A DNA stretch of 64,000 nt from Oscillibacter sp. (GTDB taxonomy: Bacteria > Bacillota > Clostridia > Oscillospirales > Oscillospiraceae), in contig JAFXQV010000036.1 in the NCBI GenBank assembly GCA_017526785.1, forward strand, positions 1-64,000, read 5' to 3'. How positions within the stretch are numbered: position 1 is the first letter of the stretch; each line of letters opens with the position of its first letter. Shown piece by piece: positions 16,125 to 24,617 of this stretch. Made by a program: the position numbers and the translations under genes. The notes under the pieces are model-generated. The model did no database searches, was not told where the DNA came from, and saw nothing but the letters and a program-made list of their open reading frames with translations.

Positions 16125-17894
16125 ATGACGCAATCAAGAACGCACACTTGTGGGGAGTTGCGCATTTCCGACGCCGGGAAGCGCGTCAAACTCTGCGGGT
16201 GGATGGAGAATGTACGGGTAGTTTCGGCAAGTCTGGCGTTTGTGGTGTTGCGAGACTTCTACGGCACCACGCAGGCCGTCGCCGAGACGGAGGAACTCGT
16301 GAACACCTTCAAGGCCATTACCAAGGAATCCACGATTTCCGTTGAGGGAACCGTCCGCGAGCGCGGCAACAAGAATCCGAAGCAGTCCACTGGCGACATT
16401 GAGGTAGTGCCGGAACGCGTGGAGGTATTAGGGCGCTGTCGCTACAACGAACTGCCGTTTCAGATTAACCGCAGCCGTGAAGCGGACGAGGCACAGCGTT
16501 TAAAATACCGCTATCTCGACTTGCGCAACCCGGAAGTGAAAAACAATATCGTGTTGCGCTGTCAGGTCACGGCGGCGCTCCGTCAGTCCATGATGGAACA
16601 CGGTTTCTTGGAAATCACGACGCCGATTTTAACGGCGTCGTCCCCGGAGGGTGCGCGTGACTATTTGGTGCCGGCGCGGAACCACCCCGGCAAGTTCTAC
16701 GCGCTCCCGCAAGCCCCGCAACAGTTCAAGCAACTGCTCATGACTTCGGGCTTCGACCGCTATTTCCAGATGGCACCCTGTTTCCGCGACGAGGACGCCC
16801 GCGCCGACCGTTCCCCCGGCGAATTTTATCAGCTTGACATGGAAATGGCCTTTGCCACACAAGATGACGTGTTTGCCGTCATAGAGGACGTACTGCCGCC
16901 CGTGTTCGCAAAGTACGGCCTCTATGACCGGGCTTCGGCCGCGCCGTTCGTGCGCATTCCCTACAAGGAAGCTATGGAGACCTACGGCACCGACAAGCCC
17001 GATTTGCGCATTGACCTGAAAGTAACGGATGTCACGGCGTTACTGTCTGACTGCGGCTTCGCGCCGTTCGCGGAAAGCCCCGTCAAGGCGGTTGTGGTGT
17101 CGGACTTCCACGAGGCGCGGAAATGGATTGACCGCACTTTGTCTTCTGTGGAGGTCGTGTCGGGCGGGAAAGCGTACTGGTTCCGCGTCGACGAAAAGGG
17201 TCAGATTGTCGGCGGAATCTCCAAGTTTGTCGCGCCGATTCAGGAAAAAGTCGTCTCCGCGCTGGGCTTGAAGCCTAATACGTTTGTCGCGCTGTCGTCG
17301 GGCAAGACGGCGCTCAAAACCGCCGGGGTACTCGTCAAGACGCTTGGCGCGGCGGTTCCCGGCCACATGGACAAAGAGCAATATTCATTCTGCTGGATAG
17401 TCGATTTCCCCATGTACGAAATCGGGGAGGAGTCCGGGGAACTGGAATTTTGTCACAATCCGTTCTCCATGCCGTCGGGCGGGCTGGACGTGCTGGAACG
17501 CGCACACCGCGGCGAACTCGACCCGCTGACGATTACCGCCGACCAGTACGACCTTGTCTGCAACGGCGTGGAACTGTCGTCGGGGGCGGTGCGGAACCAC
17601 GACCCGGAAATTATGGTACGCGCTTTCGAGTTGGTACGCCTCGGGGAGGCCGATGTCAAGGCGAAATTCCCGGCGATGTACAACGCCTTTTGCTACGGCG
17701 CGCCGCCTCACGCCGGAATCGCGCCCGGTCTGGACAGAATGGTGATGTTGCTGTCTGGGGAAGAATCGATACGCGAAATTATCCCGTTCCCGATGAACAA
17801 GAACGCGGCGGACGTGATGATGGACGCCCCCGGAACCGTCACGGACAAGCAGTTACAGGAACTGCATATTTCCATTGTGGAGGACAATAATTGA
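16125..17894 (+). CDS. aspS: Aspartyl-tRNA synthetase
   Basis: A 589-residue bacterial-type class II synthetase. The N-terminal OB-fold anticodon domain includes CGWMENVRVVSASLAFVVLRD. The catalytic core shows LKYRYLDLRNP, FLEITTPILTASSPEGARDYLVP, the motif 2 block CFRDEDARADRSPGEFYQLDMEM and motif 3 IAPGLDRMVML. The inserted GAD domain between motifs 2 and 3 is present (about 290-420). The start at 16125 follows GGGAAAGGAT. An upstream ATG (16117) reads only three codons before a stop. The stop TGA shares its A with the larC start. Confidence 0.97.
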   Translation: MTQSRTHTCGELRISDAGKRVKLCGWMENVRVVSASLAFVVLRDFYGTTQAVAETEELVNTFKAITKESTISVEGTVRERGNKNPKQSTGDIEVVPERVEVLGRCRYNELPFQINRSREADEAQRLKYRYLDLRNPEVKNNIVLRCQVTAALRQSMMEHGFLEITTPILTASSPEGARDYLVPARNHPGKFYALPQAPQQFKQLLMTSGFDRYFQMAPCFRDEDARADRSPGEFYQLDMEMAFATQDDVFAVIEDVLPPVFAKYGLYDRASAAPFVRIPYKEAMETYGTDKPDLRIDLKVTDVTALLSDCGFAPFAESPVKAVVVSDFHEARKWIDRTLSSVEVVSGGKAYWFRVDEKGQIVGGISKFVAPIQEKVVSALGLKPNTFVALSSGKTALKTAGVLVKTLGAAVPGHMDKEQYSFCWIVDFPMYEIGEESGELEFCHNPFSMPSGGLDVLERAHRGELDPLTITADQYDLVCNGVELSSGAVRNHDPEIMVRAFELVRLGEADVKAKFPAMYNAFCYGAPPHAGIAPGLDRMVMLLSGEESIREIIPFPMNKNAADVMMDAPGTVTDKQLQELHISIVEDNN

Positions 17895-19204
17895 TGAAGC
17901 AGGCGTTATATTTTGACTGCGGCACGGGAATCAGCGGGGACATGACAGTAGCCGCATTGTTAGACCTCGGCGCGGACAAGGACGCTTTGCAACGCATGTT
18001 AGACAGTCTGCCGCTGGAAGGCGTCCGGACGCAAATCCGGCGCGTGAACAAGGCGGGGCTGGATGTCTGCGACTTCTCCGTGATACTCCCGGAGGAGAAC
18101 CACGACCACGACATGGAATATCTCTACGGACACGAACACGGTCACAGTCACGAACATCATCACGACCATGACCATGACCACGAACACGGTCACAGCCATG
18201 ACCACGAACACAGTCACGACCACGGACACGAACACCACCACCACGGACACCGCGGACTGCCCGAAATTCTGGACATTCTCGGAAAGGCCGACATGACCCC
18301 GGCGGCGCGTGCAATGGCCGAAACGATTTTCCGCATTCTTGCCGAAGCGGAGGCCAAAGCCCACGGCGTGTCGCTGGAAGAGGTGCATTTCCACGAAGTC
18401 GGCGCGGCGGATTCTATCGTAGATATCGCGGCGGCGGCGGTGTGTTTCGACAGTCTCGGCGTACGGGAATGTATCATTCCGGCGCTCTGCGAGGGTACGG
18501 GGAGTGTGCGCTGTCAGCACGGCGTTCTGTCCGTCCCGGTTCCGGCGGTACTGAATATCGTGCAGGCGCACGGACTGCCGTTGACGATAACCGCACAGCG
18601 CGGGGAACTTGTCACGCCCACGGGGGCGGCTATCGCGGCGGCGTTCCGCACGTCGGGACAGTTGCCGGAACGCTTCCGGGTACTCAAAACGGGTACCGGA
18701 GCCGGAAAACGTGCCTACGAACGCCCCAGCCTGTTGCGCGTCATGCTGATTGAGGCCGACGACGGCGCGGACGACAGTTTAACCTTGCTGGAAACCAATG
18801 TCGACGACTGCACCGGGGAAGCGTTGGGGTTTGTCATGGAACAGTTATTGAACGCCGGGGCGCGGGACGTGTTCTATACGCCGATTTATATGAAAAAGAA
18901 CCGTCCGGCGTATCTGTTGAGCGTACTTTGTACGGAAGACAGCCGGACGGCGATGGAACGTCTGATTTTCGCGAACACAACCACAATCGGCATACGCCGA
19001 ATGTCGGTGGCGCGTACGACGCTTTCCCGGCGTTCCGGGAAAGTTGAAACCAGTTTCGGGGAAATCGACGTGAAATACTATGACGCCCCGGACGGTGCAC
19101 GGGTTACGCCGGAATATGAGAGCGTGGCGGCGATTTGCCGCGCTACGGGGCGGTCGTGGCAGAGCGTCACGGAGCAACTGCGGACGGAACTGCACAAGCC
19201 GTAA
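17894..19204 (+). CDS. larC: Nickel-pincer cofactor synthase LarC
   Basis: The 436-residue protein matches LarC, the CTP-dependent nickel insertase that completes the nickel-pincer nucleotide cofactor of lactate racemase-type enzymes. Family blocks are YFDCGTGISGDM, EEVHFHEVGAADSIVDI, CEGTGSVRCQHGVLSVPVPA and the C-terminal NVDDCTGEALGFVMEQLL with YMKKNRPAYLLSVLC. Residues about 68-120 are a His/Asp/Glu-rich stretch, a probable nickel store. The two halves, split by a programmed frameshift in Lactobacillus plantarum, are here one continuous frame. ATG 17894 overlaps the aspS stop by one base. No larB, larE or larA is in the window. Confidence 0.93.
   Translation: MKQALYFDCGTGISGDMTVAALLDLGADKDALQRMLDSLPLEGVRTQIRRVNKAGLDVCDFSVILPEENHDHDMEYLYGHEHGHSHEHHHDHDHDHEHGHSHDHEHSHDHGHEHHHHGHRGLPEILDILGKADMTPAARAMAETIFRILAEAEAKAHGVSLEEVHFHEVGAADSIVDIAAAAVCFDSLGVRECIIPALCEGTGSVRCQHGVLSVPVPAVLNIVQAHGLPLTITAQRGELVTPTGAAIAAAFRTSGQLPERFRVLKTGTGAGKRAYERPSLLRVMLIEADDGADDSLTLLETNVDDCTGEALGFVMEQLLNAGARDVFYTPIYMKKNRPAYLLSVLCTEDSRTAMERLIFANTTTIGIRRMSVARTTLSRRSGKVETSFGEIDVKYYDAPDGARVTPEYESVAAICRATGRSWQSVTEQLRTELHKP
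18097..18252 (+). repeat. His-rich codon repeat inside larC
   Basis: The stretch alternates CAC/CAT with GAA, GAC, GGT and AGT codons and encodes tandem variants of HEHGHSH and HDHDHDH. It is low-complexity coding sequence suited to binding nickel or zinc, and its length is likely to vary between strains. Confidence 0.85.
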
Positions 19205-19212
19205 CGCGCAAA

Positions 19213-19243
19213 GCCTCCCCCGCGTCGCGGGAGAGGCCTTTTT
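19213..19243 (+). terminator. Terminator of the larC transcript
   Basis: GCCTCCCCCGCG pairs with GCGGGAGAGGC across 19213-19237 and is followed by CTTTTT on the plus strand. It lies 9 bases after the larC stop, between convergent genes. Confidence 0.85.
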
Positions 19244-19246
19244 GTG

Positions 19247-22030
19247 TCACACGGCATGGGGAATCAGCACGGCGAGGAACGCCACACAGCCGTTGGTCTC
19301 GTTCCGCGACACCCGCCGGAGCCGGACTGTGACATTTCGCGTCCACGCTTCCACGCCCTGCACCGTCACCCATTCTCCGGTCATGCCACTGCGCCCCGCC
19401 GCCTGAATCAGCCCCAGCGGCGGCGGCTCTATCAGGGTCTGCCGGTCGGTACCCATGCGGGAGGCCGGGAGGAGTTCCATTTCCTGAAGGAGCCGCAAAA
19501 ACGTGTCACTGCCCCGGATACACACGAACCTCCCGCCGAGATATTCCAGAATGCCGGACGGGAAGCCCTCCCCGCCGGGGCGGCCGGATTCCGTCGCGGC
19601 GCTAAGGTCAATGCCGCCGATTGCCTCATAGTACGCCGTTTCGGCGGTGTCCTCGTAGTGGATGCCCTCGCCGGAAAGCGTCCACTCCAGCGCGTTTTCC
19701 AGACTGCGCGGCCTGCCGAACAGATACCCTTGCAGTTTCTGACAGCCCAGTTTCCGCAACAGCCGGAAATGCTCCTCGGTCTCGATACCCTCCACAAGGG
19801 TGCTAATCCCCATGCGCCGCGCCATCTCGATGATGTTGGACACGATAATCATATTCTTTCCGGACGCAGAGAAGTTCCGCATAAACTCCATGTCAATCTT
19901 GATGAGGTCGAAGTTGAGGTCTTGCAGCATGTTGAGGGTGGAGTATTCGCTTCCAAAATCGTCCATCCAGACCTCGAAGCCGTTTTCCCGGAAGCGGTCG
20001 ACTTCCCGCTTTAAGAGTTCCTCGTTCTCCATGAACGCGCTTTCGGTAATCTCAATGCGAATCAGGTCGCGGGAGTATCCGGCCTTGTCCATCATGTCCG
20101 TGACGGCCTGAACCATGTCGCACTGCTCGAAGTCGTAGCGGGAGAGGTTCACGGACACGGGAACGGGTTTCAGGCCGCGCGCCTCCTTTTTGCGGAAGTC
20201 CTCCAGTATCTGCGCGACGACGTGCAGGGAGACTTTGTAGATGAGGTGGGCGTCCTCCAGCGTCGGAACGAACTGCACGGGCGACAGGAAGCCATATACG
20301 GGGTCGTCCCAGCGCGACAGCGCCTCCTCGTTGCAGATTTCGCCCGTGACCGTCCGGACAATCGGCTGGTAAAAGACTTTGAGCCAGCCCTTTTCGATTG
20401 CCTCGTCCACATGGCTGATGATGTACTGCCGGAAATGGTTGTCGGCGTCCATTTGCTTGTCGTAGAAACTGCAGGACACGCCCGGCTGGTCGTAAATGGT
20501 GTCATGCGCCGCCTTGGCCTTGTCCAGCATGGAGACCATGCTTTCCCCCTGCCGGAACTCCACGAATCCGGTCTTGGTGACAATGGGGAAATCCGGCTTG
20601 TACTCCGCTAAACCCTCGTTGACAATCCGAAGTCCCGGCTCCGCCTCGTCCCGGTAGCAGAGAATGCCGAACTGTGACCCGGTAATGTGGCAAATGATTC
20701 TGTTCCGGAAGGCCTGCCGCAGTAATTTCGCGGTGTGGTTGATGAGCGCGTCCCCGTTGGCGTAGCCGAACTCGTCGTTGAAGTCGCGCAGACGGATGAT
20801 GTGGAAGAAGCCGACGACGGGGTGAAGCGCGGCCTCGCCGTCGCCCTCCGGGAAACTCCACGGGCGGGAGGTGAACACGGACAGCGACGGCAGTTCGGTC
20901 AGAATATCCGCCTCCCGTCTGCGTGCGTGGGCGGAAATTTTGCTTTCCGCGATAGCCGCCCGAAGATTCAGGACATCGAACGGGCCGCCGACGGTCTTTC
21001 CCTGCCCCTGACGGACGGCGTTGTGCGTGTAGAGGTTGGCAAGGTGAATCATTTCCTGAAACTCTTTCGCGCCGGACGGCGTTCCGGTGACGTAGCCGAA
21101 AGAGCAGGTCAGAGACAGCGTGTGATTATTGAAAGCGCGGTGCCGGAGTTCCCCCCGGCAGAGCGCGATACGGGACAGAACCTCTTCCTCGGAAGCCCCG
21201 GACGCGATGCCCAAAATTTCATTCCCGCCGTAACGGAATGTATGCGCTTCCCCGAACGCCTCCCGCATTTTCTGCGTGAAGAGAACCAGCATTTGGTCTC
21301 CGGTCTTCTGCCCGTAGAAGTCGTTGTAGAGCGACAACTGGTCGAGTGTGCCAAAGACAACCACGGTGGGCTTTCCGATGTAGGATTCCTCGCAGTTCGA
21401 CAGCGCGTGGCGGTTCGGAAGCCCGGTCATGAGGTCGTGTTCCAAATGATACCGGGTGTTCTGGAAGTTCCGCAGGGATTCCAGACGCACCCGCAGAACC
21501 ACCAGCGTGACGGCCATTGAGGCAAATTGAAATTCTACAACGTGGAAGAAGTCGCCGCGCCAGACGCTGAACTCCTTCACCGCGAACGACAGCGACAGAA
21601 ACAGCACAGACCAGCCCGCGGAGATTGACAGGAGACGGAGGGGGCGGTCAAAGATGAAAACGGGCATGGCCATGAGGAACAGCAAAAACGTAAGCGCTTG
21701 GTGCGCCGGGTCCCAGACGGTTCCCAGCAGAATCGACACGACCAGAGGCGGCGCTTCCAGAACGTAGATGAGCCTTGTACTTTTGCGGAAGTTCTTGGGT
21801 ATGACGAAGCGCTCAAAGAGGAACAGCGCCAGAAAGTAGGCAAGAAGCCAGACTGTCCGCATGCTGAACAGCTCCCGGCGGCTGAAAAACGTCTGTGCGA
21901 AGATATTGGCGACGCTCAGGGGCAGTCCGGCGGTGGCCAGCATGTGGATTGCCAGACGGTTTTCCTGACTGATTTCGTCCCGCCAGAGGGAAAATTCATT
22001 AGCTGTCAAAAAGTTCCAAAATTCGCGCAT
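19247..22030 (-). CDS. Membrane GGDEF-EAL protein, probable c-di-GMP phosphodiesterase
   Basis: The 927-residue protein starts with about six hydrophobic helices (about residues 25-180). A GGDEF-like domain follows in which the motif reads YGGNEIL near residue 265. A second GGDEF-like domain (about 390-500) reads TGSQFGI. The EAL domain (about 550-790) keeps the catalytic set: NEEALSRW, VNLSRYDF, IEITESAFMENEE, MDDFGSEYSTL, LIKIDMEF and VEGIETEEHF. It should degrade c-di-GMP rather than make it. A last region of about 120 residues looks like a small alpha/beta sensor domain. GAGGGGAG before ATG 22030 sets the start; the longer frame to 22165 lacks support. Confidence 0.92.
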   Translation of the reverse strand: MREFWNFLTANEFSLWRDEISQENRLAIHMLATAGLPLSVANIFAQTFFSRRELFSMRTVWLLAYFLALFLFERFVIPKNFRKSTRLIYVLEAPPLVVSILLGTVWDPAHQALTFLLFLMAMPVFIFDRPLRLLSISAGWSVLFLSLSFAVKEFSVWRGDFFHVVEFQFASMAVTLVVLRVRLESLRNFQNTRYHLEHDLMTGLPNRHALSNCEESYIGKPTVVVFGTLDQLSLYNDFYGQKTGDQMLVLFTQKMREAFGEAHTFRYGGNEILGIASGASEEEVLSRIALCRGELRHRAFNNHTLSLTCSFGYVTGTPSGAKEFQEMIHLANLYTHNAVRQGQGKTVGGPFDVLNLRAAIAESKISAHARRREADILTELPSLSVFTSRPWSFPEGDGEAALHPVVGFFHIIRLRDFNDEFGYANGDALINHTAKLLRQAFRNRIICHITGSQFGILCYRDEAEPGLRIVNEGLAEYKPDFPIVTKTGFVEFRQGESMVSMLDKAKAAHDTIYDQPGVSCSFYDKQMDADNHFRQYIISHVDEAIEKGWLKVFYQPIVRTVTGEICNEEALSRWDDPVYGFLSPVQFVPTLEDAHLIYKVSLHVVAQILEDFRKKEARGLKPVPVSVNLSRYDFEQCDMVQAVTDMMDKAGYSRDLIRIEITESAFMENEELLKREVDRFRENGFEVWMDDFGSEYSTLNMLQDLNFDLIKIDMEFMRNFSASGKNMIIVSNIIEMARRMGISTLVEGIETEEHFRLLRKLGCQKLQGYLFGRPRSLENALEWTLSGEGIHYEDTAETAYYEAIGGIDLSAATESGRPGGEGFPSGILEYLGGRFVCIRGSDTFLRLLQEMELLPASRMGTDRQTLIEPPPLGLIQAAGRSGMTGEWVTVQGVEAWTRNVTVRLRRVSRNETNGCVAFLAVLIPHAV

Positions 22031-22094
22031 TTTCGGTTTGCTCCCCTCATGCCGTCGGAGTTTTCCGGCGTTAATTCTCCCATTTGACGCCGCA

Positions 22095-22123
22095 ATTTTA
22101 TCATAAAATTTTCCGCTCCGCAA
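22095..22123 (-). promoter_or_regulatory. Promoter of the GGDEF-EAL gene
   Basis: On the minus strand TTGCGG (22123-22118), a 17-base spacer and TAAAAT (22100-22095) precede the start at 22030. Confidence 0.6.
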
Positions 22124-22144
22124 GGGTTTATAGGGCGCGATTTT

Positions 22145-22174
22145 CCCCCTCCGCCGCACAAGCACCGGAGGGGG
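22145..22174 (-). terminator. Strong hairpin after the alanyl-tRNA editing gene
   Basis: CCCCCTCCG (22145-22153) and CGGAGGGGG (22166-22174) form a perfect 9-bp stem 10 bases beyond the stop at 22184. No T tract follows on the minus strand, so termination is likely but not textbook. Confidence 0.5.
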
Positions 22175-22183
22175 AAGCGTCTT

Positions 22184-23344
22184 TCAGGACAGGCCGGGAT
22201 GTTGCCGGAAGAACGCCGCGATATCGGTGCGGGAGGCCTGTACACTGCCCTGCGCGAAGCCGTTGCGGCCGCCGCCGCGACCGTGCAGGGCGGCGTTCAT
22301 GTCCTTGACTGCGAACGGCCGCCCGTCGGCGCGGACAAGCGCGTAGACGTAGCCGGACGCGTCGTCCCCGGCGAAGGCGGCCGCCAGCCCGCCGCACTGC
22401 CGCGCCACGGTGTCGGCCAGCCGCCGCACACTGTCCGGGCGTGTCGGGGCGCGGAATAGCAGAACGTCCCCGGCTCCGGCGTGTTCCCGCGCGATTGCCT
22501 CAAATACTTCCTGTTCCAGCGCGGCGGCGTGTTCCCGGGCGGCGGACAGTTCGGTTTCCAGCCGCTCCACGGCCGGAAGCGTCTCCGTGGGCTTGACGGA
22601 CAGGCGCTGCCCGACGGCTCTGCCCTGCTCGAACACGGCCGAGAGGTAGTCGACGGCGCGTTTCCCGCACAAAATCTCAATCCGGACGCCCTCCCGGAAC
22701 TTCTGGCACGACAGGACTTTCACGAGCCCGACCTGTCCGGCGCGCCGGACGTGCGTACCGCAACAGGCACAGCGGTCGGCGTCGGGAAATGTCACAATGC
22801 GTACGGAACCCGTCAGCGCCTTTTTGCTCCGGTAGGACATGGTTTCTAATTCCTCCGGCGCGGGGTACGTGATTTCCGCCTCGCGGTCGTCCCAGATAAC
22901 CGCGTTCGCGCGGGCTTCGGCCTCCAAGGCCGCCTCCCACGGAATCACGGCGTTGTAGTCAATGGTGACGGTGTCCGCGCCCAGATGAAAGCCCACGTTG
23001 TCGCAGTCGAACATCTCGCAGAGAATGCCCGAAATGATGTGTTCGCCGGAATGCTGCTGCATGTGGTCGAAGCGGCGCGGCCAGTCGATTTGCCCGGCGA
23101 CCGCCGCGCCGACTTCCAAGGGCGCGTCGCAGGTATGCACAATCACGCCGCCGCGCTCGTGTACGTCGACGACCGCCGCGCCGCCGAGTGTCCCGAAATC
23201 GGCGGGTTGTCCGCCGCCCTCCGGGTAAAACGCGGTTCTGTCCAGCGTGACAAGGTATTTCCCTTTATGTTCCTCACAGCCCAAAACCCGCGCGGAGAAG
23301 TCCGTCAGAAACGCGTCCGCGTAGTAAAGTTTTTCCGTCTCCAT
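22184..23344 (-). CDS. AlaX-type alanyl-tRNA editing protein with DHHA1 domain
   Basis: The 386-residue protein resembles the editing half of alanyl-tRNA synthetase without its aminoacylation domain. The zinc site is formed by HSGEH (QQHSGEHIIS) and CxxxH (ADRCACCGTHV). The N-terminal AFYPEGGGQPADFGTL block is also diagnostic. A coiled helix (about 255-290) leads to a DHHA1 domain with LRRLADTVA-like and RGGGRNGFAQGS blocks. Proteins of this long AlaX type hydrolyse Ser- or Gly-tRNA-Ala. The start follows GAAAGGA. It lies 12 bases after radC on the same strand and probably shares its promoter. Confidence 0.93.
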   Translation of the reverse strand: METEKLYYADAFLTDFSARVLGCEEHKGKYLVTLDRTAFYPEGGGQPADFGTLGGAAVVDVHERGGVIVHTCDAPLEVGAAVAGQIDWPRRFDHMQQHSGEHIISGILCEMFDCDNVGFHLGADTVTIDYNAVIPWEAALEAEARANAVIWDDREAEITYPAPEELETMSYRSKKALTGSVRIVTFPDADRCACCGTHVRRAGQVGLVKVLSCQKFREGVRIEILCGKRAVDYLSAVFEQGRAVGQRLSVKPTETLPAVERLETELSAAREHAAALEQEVFEAIAREHAGAGDVLLFRAPTRPDSVRRLADTVARQCGGLAAAFAGDDASGYVYALVRADGRPFAVKDMNAALHGRGGGRNGFAQGSVQASRTDIAAFFRQHPGLS

Positions 23345-23356
23345 GAAAAGTTCCTT

Positions 23357-24052
23357 TCATTTCAGATAGCCCATTTCGCGCATGGAAACAATCTCGTTTT
23401 CGCCCACCACGATATGGTCGCGCAGGCGGATATTTACCCTGTCCAGCGCGTCCTCAATATGACGCGTGGCGTCGCGGTCTTCCGGGGACGGCATGGCGTC
23501 GCCGCCCGGGTGATTGTGTGTCAGCAAAATGGAATCGGCGTGACTGAGAACGGCGTTCTTTATCAGCGTGCGAATGTCCATGGACACAGACCGGATGTTT
23601 CCGTTAGCCATGCAGTTGCACGTAAGCAGGTTGCCGCGCTGATTCAGGCACAGCTCGTAAGCCGCCTCGTTATGCTGTCCGCAGAAGAGTTCCTTGCAAT
23701 ACTGCTGGGCGGATTCCTGACAAAGAAAATTGACGCCCGCGCCGTTCATCTGTTCCAGACGAATCCAGCGCCCGACTTGAAAAATCAGCGAGAGCAGAAC
23801 CGCCGTGCGTTCGCCCACGCCGTCAATGGTCATCAAGTCCTCCACGGGAGCCGACAGGACGCCGAACAGACTGCCGTATGTCTCCATGAGTTTGTGGGCG
23901 AGCGGGTTCGTGTCCCTCTGCGGAATCGAGTAAAAGAGGAGAAGTTCGAGAATCTCATGCGGCGCGAAAGCCTCCAAGCCGCTTGTCACAAAGCGATGGC
24001 GCACATGTTCCCGGTGTCCCTTGTGGCAGTTTTCGGCCTCTTTCTGCTTCAT
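23357..24052 (-). CDS. radC: RadC-family JAB-domain protein
   Basis: The 231-residue protein has an N-terminal helix-hairpin-helix region (FAPHEILELLLFY, IDGVGERTAVLL) and a C-terminal MPN/JAB domain. The metal-binding motif is LLTHNHPGGDAMPSPED. RadC was once linked to DNA repair, but its true function is unknown. The start at 24052 follows GGGAGGGG. Residues between the two domains are less conserved. It heads a transcript that continues into the alanyl-tRNA editing gene. Confidence 0.93.
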   Translation of the reverse strand: MKQKEAENCHKGHREHVRHRFVTSGLEAFAPHEILELLLFYSIPQRDTNPLAHKLMETYGSLFGVLSAPVEDLMTIDGVGERTAVLLSLIFQVGRWIRLEQMNGAGVNFLCQESAQQYCKELFCGQHNEAAYELCLNQRGNLLTCNCMANGNIRSVSMDIRTLIKNAVLSHADSILLTHNHPGGDAMPSPEDRDATRHIEDALDRVNIRLRDHIVVGENEIVSMREMGYLK

Positions 24053-24101
24053 GGAAATTCCCCTCCCAAAAGTTCGCCCGCGCCGGGTGTCAACGGAAGT
24101 C

Positions 24102-24130
24102 ATTATAGAGGATATATTGCGCGATTGCAA
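24102..24130 (-). promoter_or_regulatory. Promoter of radC
   Basis: On the minus strand TTGCAA (24130-24125), a 17-base spacer and TATAAT (24107-24102) precede the radC start by about 50 bases. Confidence 0.75.
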
Positions 24131-24141
24131 GGGGCAAATGG

Positions 24142-24178
24142 AAAAAAACGGCGTACAGAATCCCTCGTCCGTACGCCG
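24142..24178 (-). terminator. Terminator of the hom-lysC-membrane protein run
   Basis: On the minus strand CGGCGTAC (24178-24171) pairs with GTACGCCG (24156-24149), followed by seven Ts (24148-24142). It lies just after the stop of the small membrane protein gene. Confidence 0.9.
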
Positions 24179-24187
24179 CGACATGCC

Positions 24188-24604
24188 CTATGGCTGCCAG
24201 CCCAGATGAAACAGAAGCGGGTAGAGCAGATTCCCCGCCAGCCCCAGAACGAACGCGCCGGCAGTCCGCGCCGGAACCCCGAACAGGTCGGACAGCGACT
24301 GTCCGGGGGCGGTCAGCGGCCGCAAGGCCTCCCAGAGCCACGACAGCAGGAACAGTCCCGCCATGACCGCGAACAGAATCAGCGGCACCTTTTGCGGGAG
24401 CGTCCCGGCGGCGTCCCGCCAGCGCCCCGCGAACAGCCGCCCGAACAGGCACGCCGCCGCCAGCGGAAGCGCCGTCCACATCAGGCGGAAGCCCGCCGGA
24501 ACCGTGCCGACAGGCCAGCGGAACAGAGAAACCGTACCCAGTGCCGCGAACAGCAACAGCGCCGCCACGTACGACAGCCCGAACGCCACAAAATACTTTG
24601 CCAT
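24188..24604 (-). CDS. Small integral membrane protein, unknown
   Basis: The 138-residue protein has four hydrophobic helices (about 5-30, 40-60, 72-92 and 108-132) with short loops. I recognise no family. It follows lysC by 13 bases and is the last gene before a strong terminator, so it is co-transcribed with threonine/lysine-pathway genes. The Shine-Dalgarno site is weak, which suggests coupling to lysC translation. A transport or accessory role is possible but unsupported. Confidence 0.75.
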   Translation of the reverse strand: MAKYFVAFGLSYVAALLLFAALGTVSLFRWPVGTVPAGFRLMWTALPLAAACLFGRLFAGRWRDAAGTLPQKVPLILFAVMAGLFLLSWLWEALRPLTAPGQSLSDLFGVPARTAGAFVLGLAGNLLYPLLFHLGWQP

Positions 24605-24617
24605 GCCGTTTCACCGA

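Noticed and set aside
17894-19204. Programmed frameshift in larC
   Set aside because: The gene is a single open frame through both LarC halves, so no frameshift is needed.
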